In this document: piece by piece, positions 62,531-64,000 of the stretch
How positions within the stretch are numbered: position 1 is the first letter of the stretch
Layout of the letters: each line of letters opens with the position of its first letter
From: Chryseosolibacter indicum
GTDB taxonomy: Bacteria; Bacteroidota; Bacteroidia; Cytophagales; Cyclobacteriaceae
Direction of reading: 5' to 3'
Length of the DNA: 64,000 bases
Assembly: GCF_018598585.1 (NCBI RefSeq)
Contig: NZ_JAHESD010000006.1
Span: forward strand, 62,001 to 126,000
Program-made: the position numbers and the translations under genes
Notes under the pieces: generated by a model
What the model saw: the letters and a program-made list of their open reading frames with translations, nothing else
Told to the model about the DNA's origin: nothing
Database searches by the model: none

Positions 62531-63855
62531 CAGTCTTTTAACTTTAAACGTTTAGATAACTCAGAAACAAAACGATTATCAGGATCATACTTTTTTAGAA
62601 TCTCCTTAAACTGAGGAGCGTTGGCGTATGTATCCCAGAATACTTCCTTCTTCATCCGTGCATCTTTAGAAAGATAGATTCTCCCTCCGTAATCTGCTAC
62701 AACTTCATCGAGGTCATCCAAAAATTCTGCTAAACCCGGACGCATCGGGAAATCTAATGCTAAGGTGTATCCCTCCATAGGGAAAGATATGAGGTCATCC
62801 TGCTCACCAAATAATTTTAGCACTGCCAGGAATGATCCCATTCCCATTTTGCTAATCCTCTTTATTATATTTTTAAGTCCTTCCTTGCTCTCCTTTAAAG
62901 GCAACACAAACTGATATTGCACAAAACCTTTTCTGCCGTAGATTCTGTTCCAATTCATAATAGAATCAAGCGGATAGAAAAAGCCGTCGTAATGCACAAT
63001 ACTATCCATTATCTTCCGATAATTCTTGGCATAGTACATCGCATTAAATGCCTTTACTGACAACTCATTCAACACAAAGGAGGGGAAGTGAAACGGCACG
63101 CTCAATATTGCTTTCTCTTTCGGAGATAACTTTTCTTTCTTTGTGCCTAGCTCTTCTGCTGTTGCATGCTCGCCTAGCATAAGAATACTTCTACCGAATT
63201 GATCTCCGCTTTTCAGGCAGTCTATCCAGGCGACAGAATATGTATAATCGCTATGCTCTGCAAACAGCACCATTACTTCATCAAGGTTTTCTGCCTTGAT
63301 CTGCTTTTGCCTTATATATGATGTATTAATTTTCTTCAGCTGAAAACAAACTTCAAGAATCACACCTGTTAGTCCCATTCCGCCACACGTTGCCCAGAAG
63401 AGATCCTCATTTTCGTGTCTGCTTGCCGTAAGTGTTTGACCAGTTCCTGTCAGCACATTCATCCATTGCATGTGACGAGAAAACGATCCATCTACATGGT
63501 GGTTTTTTCCATGGATGTCAGACGCTACTGCGCCGCCTATGGTAATAAACTTGGTACCGGGGGTGACAGGAAGAAACCATCCATGTGGTACGATAATCTG
63601 CAACAGCTCTGAAAGCAGCACGCCGCTTTGACAGATAACTACACCTTCATTTAAATCAAAAGAAAGAATCTTATTAAAACGTAGTGTGCTGATCACACTC
63701 TCAGATAAAGATGCATCGCCATAGCACCTGCCATTGCCATGTGCTATTGTTGGATGACCGTTTAGCTTATACGTTAGTTCGCCACCATATTCGAAGGTTA
63801 TCTCGTCTGCTTCTACAACAGGATAATTATTCCAATTGGTAACTAACTTCTTCAT
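62530..63855 (-). CDS. DprE1-like FAD-binding oxidase
   Basis: 441 residues, VAO-type flavoprotein. The FAD domain has AHGNGRCYGDASL and the block ITIGGAVASDIHGKNHHVDGSF; His115 corresponds to the flavin-contacting His132 of M. tuberculosis DprE1. The substrate domain has GYTLALDFPMRPGL, so Ala366 sits at the Cys387 position, and YLSKDAR with Lys397 at the Lys418 position. In mycobacteria DprE1 oxidises decaprenyl-phosphoribose at C2 for arabinan synthesis. Bacteroidota have no such cell wall, so another polyprenyl-sugar is probably epimerised. It is the first gene of the pair; the promoter would lie in 63856-64000. Confidence 0.9.
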   Translation of the reverse strand: MKKLVTNWNNYPVVEADEITFEYGGELTYKLNGHPTIAHGNGRCYGDASLSESVISTLRFNKILSFDLNEGVVICQSGVLLSELLQIIVPHGWFLPVTPGTKFITIGGAVASDIHGKNHHVDGSFSRHMQWMNVLTGTGQTLTASRHENEDLFWATCGGMGLTGVILEVCFQLKKINTSYIRQKQIKAENLDEVMVLFAEHSDYTYSVAWIDCLKSGDQFGRSILMLGEHATAEELGTKKEKLSPKEKAILSVPFHFPSFVLNELSVKAFNAMYYAKNYRKIMDSIVHYDGFFYPLDSIMNWNRIYGRKGFVQYQFVLPLKESKEGLKNIIKRISKMGMGSFLAVLKLFGEQDDLISFPMEGYTLALDFPMRPGLAEFLDDLDEVVADYGGRIYLSKDARMKKEVFWDTYANAPQFKEILKKYDPDNRFVSELSKRLKLKD

Positions 63856-64000
63856 GTATTTTTTGATGAAATAAACACTTCTTCAAAAAAGCAGAAAAGC
63901 AAACTATAATTATCAAGATCCTTCAAAACTATTTTTTCTTCGTATAAACGTGAATGTACGATTCAGCCGGCGTGCGGGGCGCCAGGAATGAGAACTCAAG

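Overview
The window looks like a chromosomal piece of a Bacteroidota member, most likely an aerobic Cytophagales-type bacterium (Chryseolinea/Ohtaekwangia-like; this placement is inference). The DNA is AT-rich. Several genes belong to families largely confined to this phylum: a Porin_10-like putative porin, the exported family usually labelled 'asparagine synthetase B', orphan FtsX/MacB permeases, and a giant secreted protein with a type IX secretion (T9SS) C-terminal sorting domain. A few promoter-like sites match the Bacteroidota -7 consensus TAnnTTTG. I see no insertion sequence, phage module, CRISPR array, rRNA or tRNA.

Layout. 0-2.8 kb: the end of an OmpR-type response regulator, a GH1 beta-glycosidase, a repeat-rich spacer and an uncharacterised gene. 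2.9-9.1 kb: an accessory-looking run on the plus strand holding a serine beta-lactamase/esterase-like hydrolase, a class D beta-lactamase, a small outer-membrane beta-barrel, a VOC protein, a DHFR-family reductase, and an SDR with its AraC regulator. 9.2-17 kb: acyltransferase, DUF6624-like, ThuA, large FtsX permease, DUF1801 and a GH5-like enzyme. 17.1-21.6 kb (minus): a tight operon of glycosyltransferase, UDP-galactopyranose mutase (glf), GH1-like protein and SDR. 22.6-27.7 kb: a ligase-polymerase LigD lacking the phosphoesterase domain, an FAD/Rieske oxidoreductase and a 7TM-DISM sensor. 27.7-31.7 kb: ybbP-ybbA divergent from a tesA-like esterase, the same arrangement as in E. coli. 32-38.4 kb: a MacB-like permease, the exported 'AsnB-labelled' protein, and the lpxK-porin-miaE operon. 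39-43 kb: a Nif3-like protein, a coiled-coil protein with a lost zinc ribbon, a TPR protein and a histidine phosphatase. 43.1-48.9 kb: a menaquinone operon (thioesterase, menF, menD, menB, exported PPC-domain protein, menE). 49-59.4 kb: a polysaccharide cluster (receiver protein, sugar transferase with a pseudo-receiver domain, processive GT2, GT2, GT4), followed by a T9SS-exported multidomain esterase and a membrane-anchored SGNH hydrolase. 59.7-63.9 kb: a collagen-like lipoprotein, a YhdH-type oxidoreductase and a DprE1/DprE2-like epimerase pair.

The main theme is envelope and polysaccharide biology. UDP-galactofuranose supply (glf), a DprE1/E2-type 2'-epimerase pair, a polyprenyl-phosphate sugar transferase with three glycosyltransferases, LpxK, acyltransferase and SGNH enzymes all serve surface glycans. 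The men operon serves respiration.

No wholly new system is evident. The items I would look at first are: the terminator-like hairpin that contains a start codon (41.0 kb); the sugar transferase with a dead receiver domain beside a live one (49-50.6 kb); the DprE1-like enzyme carrying Ala at the benzothiazinone-target Cys position; the split GH1-like protein in the glf operon; the two neighbouring serine beta-lactamase-fold proteins with altered motifs; and intergenic arrays of 7-bp and 11-bp tandem repeats.
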